Below are positions 5,232 to 6,520 of a DNA stretch of 6,520 nucleotides, in pieces. Position 1 is the first letter of the stretch; each line of letters starts with the position of its first letter. The position numbers and the translations under genes were made by a program. Under the pieces are notes generated by a model that saw only the letters and a list, made by a program, of their open reading frames with translations, was not told the origin of the DNA and searched no databases. This DNA comes from Pseudomonadota bacterium (GTDB taxonomy: Bacteria; Pseudomonadota; Alphaproteobacteria; Rhodobacterales; Rhodobacteraceae): the NCBI GenBank assembly GCA_022573605.1, contig JACZTQ010000185.1, positions 1-6,520 of the forward strand. The letters run 5' to 3'.

Positions 5232-5249
5232 GACACCGGCGCCGGGGTC
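5232..5249. terminator. Imperfect palindrome between convergent gluQ and the DM13 gene
   Basis: The 18 bp are self-complementary except for one symmetric mismatch pair, with CCGGCGCCGG (5236-5245) at the core. It fills the 24-bp gap between the two convergent stop codons and touches the DM13 stop. Its position suits a bidirectional terminator, but there is no T-run on either side and no loop, so support is weak. Confidence 0.25.
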
Positions 5250-5628
5250 AGTCGGTGATCCGCGCCACGCCCAGCGGCACCGAATACCGGCGGCACCAGA
5301 TATAGACCTCGTCATAGGCGCCCGCGTCGATATCGGCGGGAACCTTGTAGACTTGGGCGCCGGTGTTCGAGCGCAGCCGATGGAAATCGGTCGCCGGGAC
5401 GAAGCTCCCCGACCTGCCGAAGCCGACCCACGGGTCCGGCGCACCGTCGAAGCTGAAGCTGTCCTCGAGGCGCACTTCCCAGCCATCGGCGGTCCTGACC
5501 ACCGCGACCTGGCCCGTCGCCTGGTGGCCGTTGACGCCGCTGAAGCTGCCGCTGCCCTCGCCGGCCGATGCCGTGGCACCGGACAACGCGATCAGCGCGG
5601 CCAGCAGGATTGTTGCGGTTTTTCCCAT
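5248..5628 (-). CDS. Secreted DM13-domain protein
   Basis: A 126-residue protein with a Sec signal peptide: MGK, hydrophobic core TATILLAALIALSG, and a probable cleavage after TASA (around residues 22-23), so periplasmic or extracellular. No lipobox cysteine is seen. The mature part is one DM13 domain (about 27-124): GSFSGVNGHQATGQVAV, a LEDSFSFDGAPDPWVGF stretch, GAQVYKVP, and DEVYIWCRRYSVPLGVARI with the family's characteristic Cys112, the only cysteine. DM13 domains have been proposed to take part in redox or electron transfer; the bacterial role is unproven. The ATG at 5628 is chosen because AGGAG (5640-5636) lies 7 nt upstream and the signal peptide begins there; the frame extends upstream without a better start. 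The gene is convergent with gluQ and divergent from nrdR, and appears to be transcribed alone. Confidence 0.85.
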   Translation of the reverse strand: MGKTATILLAALIALSGATASAGEGSGSFSGVNGHQATGQVAVVRTADGWEVRLEDSFSFDGAPDPWVGFGRSGSFVPATDFHRLRSNTGAQVYKVPADIDAGAYDEVYIWCRRYSVPLGVARITD

Positions 5629-5713
5629 CTCCGGTCTCCTGTTGCGATGGTTTCCCTCGGGTTGGAAAATGTGCGCCTTGACCCCGAAGCATAGGACACC
5701 ACACAAATCCGTG

Positions 5714-5733
5714 ACCCGGCGTGAGGGCCGGGT
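5714..5733. repeat. GC-rich 7-bp hairpin in the DM13/nrdR intergenic region
   Basis: ACCCGGC (5714-5720), a 6-nt loop, and GCCGGGT (5727-5733) form a perfect stem. On the plus strand TTCC and, 10 nt later, TTTTT (5744-5748) follow, giving a loosely terminator-like shape. No gene ends here, so it might stop stray transcripts, lie in the 5' leader of the minus-strand DM13 gene, or act as a DNA site. Confidence 0.4.
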
Positions 5734-5747
5734 TTCCAGTCAATTTT

Positions 5748-5773
5748 TCAGCCAGATGTATCAGCCAGATGTA
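5748..5773. repeat. Perfect 13-bp tandem duplication
   Basis: TCAGCCAGATGTA occurs twice head to tail (5748-5760 and 5761-5773) with no mismatch and no spacer. It lies between the hairpin at 5714-5733 and the candidate nrdR promoter. A recent replication-slippage duplication is the simplest explanation; paired binding sites are an alternative. Confidence 0.9.
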
Positions 5774-5791
5774 GCGGTGTCGCGAGCCCTC

Positions 5792-5820
5792 TACACAATC
5801 GATTGGCATGGCCCTATAGT
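5792..5820 (+). promoter_or_regulatory. Candidate nrdR promoter with an overlapping NrdR-box-like sequence
   Basis: TACACA (5792-5797, 4 of 6 to TTGACA) and TATAGT (5815-5820, 5 of 6 to TATAAT) are separated by exactly 17 bp and would start a transcript near 5827, giving a leader of about 23 nt. Overlapping the -35, the 16-mer at 5793-5808 matches the NrdR-box pattern acaCwAtATaTwGtgt at 11 of 16 positions, and TATAGTGC (5815-5822) matches its right half at 7 of 8. NrdR boxes usually come as a pair about three helical turns apart; here the centres would be only about 14 bp apart, so autoregulation is a hypothesis. Confidence 0.4.
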
Positions 5821-5849
5821 GCTTGTGTTCAAACTCGAAGGAGAGCGAG

Positions 5850-6323
5850 ATGCGCTGCCCGTTCTGCGGAAATACCGATACCCAGGTGAAGGACTCGCGC
5901 CCGGCCGAGGACCATGTGGCGATCCGGCGCCGCCGGAGCTGTCCCGGCTGCGGCGGCCGGTTCACGACCTACGAGCGGGTGCAGTTGCGCGACCTGGTGG
6001 TGGTCAAGAAGAACGGCCGGCGCGAGAATTTCGACCGCGACAAGCTCTCGCGCTCGATCCGCATCGCCATGCAGAAACGCCCGGTCGAGCCCGAACGCAT
6101 CGAGCAGATGATCTCCGGCATCGTGCGCCGGCTGGAGAGCATGGGCGATACCGATATCCCCTCGGACAAGATCGGCGAAATCGTCATGGAGCGGCTGGCG
6201 GCGATCGACACGGTGGCCTATGTGCGCTTCGCCAGCGTCTACAAGAATTTCCAGGAGGCGGACGATTTCGAGGAGTTCGTCGCCGAGCTGCGGCCCCCTG
6301 CCGACGCCGCTACCGAGAACTGA
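5850..6323 (+). CDS. nrdR: Transcriptional repressor NrdR
   Basis: Represses ribonucleotide reductase genes according to the ATP/dATP state. 157 residues, the usual size. N-terminal zinc ribbon: C3 and C6 in MRCPFCGN, C31 and C34 in SCPGCGGRF, with the conserved RRRRSCPGC and FTTYERV blocks. Then an ATP-cone domain (about residues 49-139) beginning VVKKNGRRENFDRDKL and ending VAYVRFASVYKNFQEADDF, where nucleotides are sensed. The ATG at 5850 is chosen because AAGGAG (5838-5843) lies 6 nt upstream and the protein then begins with the universal MRCPFC; the open frame to 5823 adds residues foreign to the family. ribD starts 3 nt after the stop, the classic alphaproteobacterial arrangement. The candidate promoter at 5792-5820 probably drives both. 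Confidence 0.98.
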   Translation: MRCPFCGNTDTQVKDSRPAEDHVAIRRRRSCPGCGGRFTTYERVQLRDLVVVKKNGRRENFDRDKLSRSIRIAMQKRPVEPERIEQMISGIVRRLESMGDTDIPSDKIGEIVMERLAAIDTVAYVRFASVYKNFQEADDFEEFVAELRPPADAATEN

Positions 6324-6326
6324 CCC

Positions 6327-6520
6327 ATGGACGCGGCCGTGAGCCTGGCGGGAGATGCCCGCTGGATGCACATGGCGCTGACGCTGGCGGCGCGCAGCCT
6401 GGGCCGGGTGGCGCCGAACCCCGCCGTCGGCGCGGTTCTGGTGCGCGGCGGCCGGGTGCTGGGGCGCGGCGCCACCGCCGATGGCGGGCGGCCCCATGCC
6501 GAGGCGGTGGCGCTGGACCA
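6327..6520 (+). CDS. ribD: Riboflavin biosynthesis deaminase/reductase RibD, N-terminal part (cut by window end)
   Basis: The first 64 full codons of the bifunctional pyrimidine deaminase/reductase that acts on the product of GTP cyclohydrolase II in riboflavin synthesis. Seen: WMHMALTLAARSLGRVAPNP (residues 13-32), which matches the family's MxxALxLAxxGxGxxxPNPxVG start, then VGAVLVRGGRVLGRG, and the zinc-deaminase motif PHAE (56-59) with zinc ligand H57 and catalytic E59. The PCxxxGrTPPC cysteines and the reductase domain lie beyond the window. The ATG at 6327 follows the nrdR stop by 3 nt with no strong Shine-Dalgarno, indicating translational coupling. Codon use matches its neighbours. 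Confidence 0.93.
   Translation, partial: MDAAVSLAGDARWMHMALTLAARSLGRVAPNPAVGAVLVRGGRVLGRGATADGGRPHAEAVALD

Noticed and set aside
5823..5849. Nine extra N-terminal residues for NrdR
   Set aside because: The family begins with MRCPFC and a well-placed AAGGAG precedes the ATG at 5850.
5829..6497. 222-codon minus-strand open frame opposite nrdR and ribD
   Set aside because: Antisense shadow; rich in His/Ala/Asp with no domain signature.
1..6520. CRISPR array, tRNA/rRNA, integrase or transposase genes, toxin-antitoxin or defence genes
   Set aside because: Looked for on both strands and not found: no regularly spaced repeats, no tRNA-like T-loop sequence noticed, and every strong coding region belongs to a housekeeping or small accessory family.

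Overview
The window is chromosomal DNA from a GC-rich bacterium, most likely an alphaproteobacterium. Three things point there: the nrdR-ribD order, a SufT-like protein together with an A-type Fe-S carrier, and the strong G/C preference at third codon positions. The genus cannot be told from the sequence. All ten genes resemble chromosomal housekeeping or small accessory genes. I see no transposase, phage gene, CRISPR array, rRNA or tRNA.

Layout: (1) Positions 1-815, minus strand: the N-terminal 271 residues of tgt (tRNA-guanine transglycosylase); its 3' end lies outside the window. (2) Divergent from it, plus strand, 885-2292: a SufT/MIP18-type Fe-S protein, then after 4 nt a short 'core' MetE-like zinc methyltransferase. 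(3) 2293-2781: a 489-nt non-coding stretch with an AT-rich island and several inverted repeats, including two mutually exclusive hairpins and one hairpin that covers a Shine-Dalgarno sequence. (4) 2782-3516: an IscA/SufA-type carrier with a TfoX-N-domain gene abutting it at zero spacing. (5) 3601-5223: tpiA and gluQ, two codons apart and in the same frame, the second starting at TTG. (6) 5248-5628, minus strand: a small secreted DM13-domain protein. (7) 5850-6520, plus strand: nrdR, then the start of ribD.

How they relate: the SufT-like protein and the A-type carrier are both late-acting Fe-S maturation factors. In many alphaproteobacteria they sit at the end of a suf operon; here the core methyltransferase and a structured intergenic region lie between them, and no sufBCDS genes are visible. 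tgt and gluQ both feed tRNA queuosine chemistry: Tgt inserts the preQ1 base and GluQ glutamylates queuosine on tRNA-Asp. They are about 3.5 kb apart and in separate transcripts. nrdR and ribD form the usual alphaproteobacterial pair.

I find no clear evidence of a wholly new multi-gene system. The most interesting points are the truncated MetE-like enzyme coupled to SufT, the structured and possibly iron-regulated region before the A-type carrier, and the in-frame tpiA/TTG-gluQ junction.
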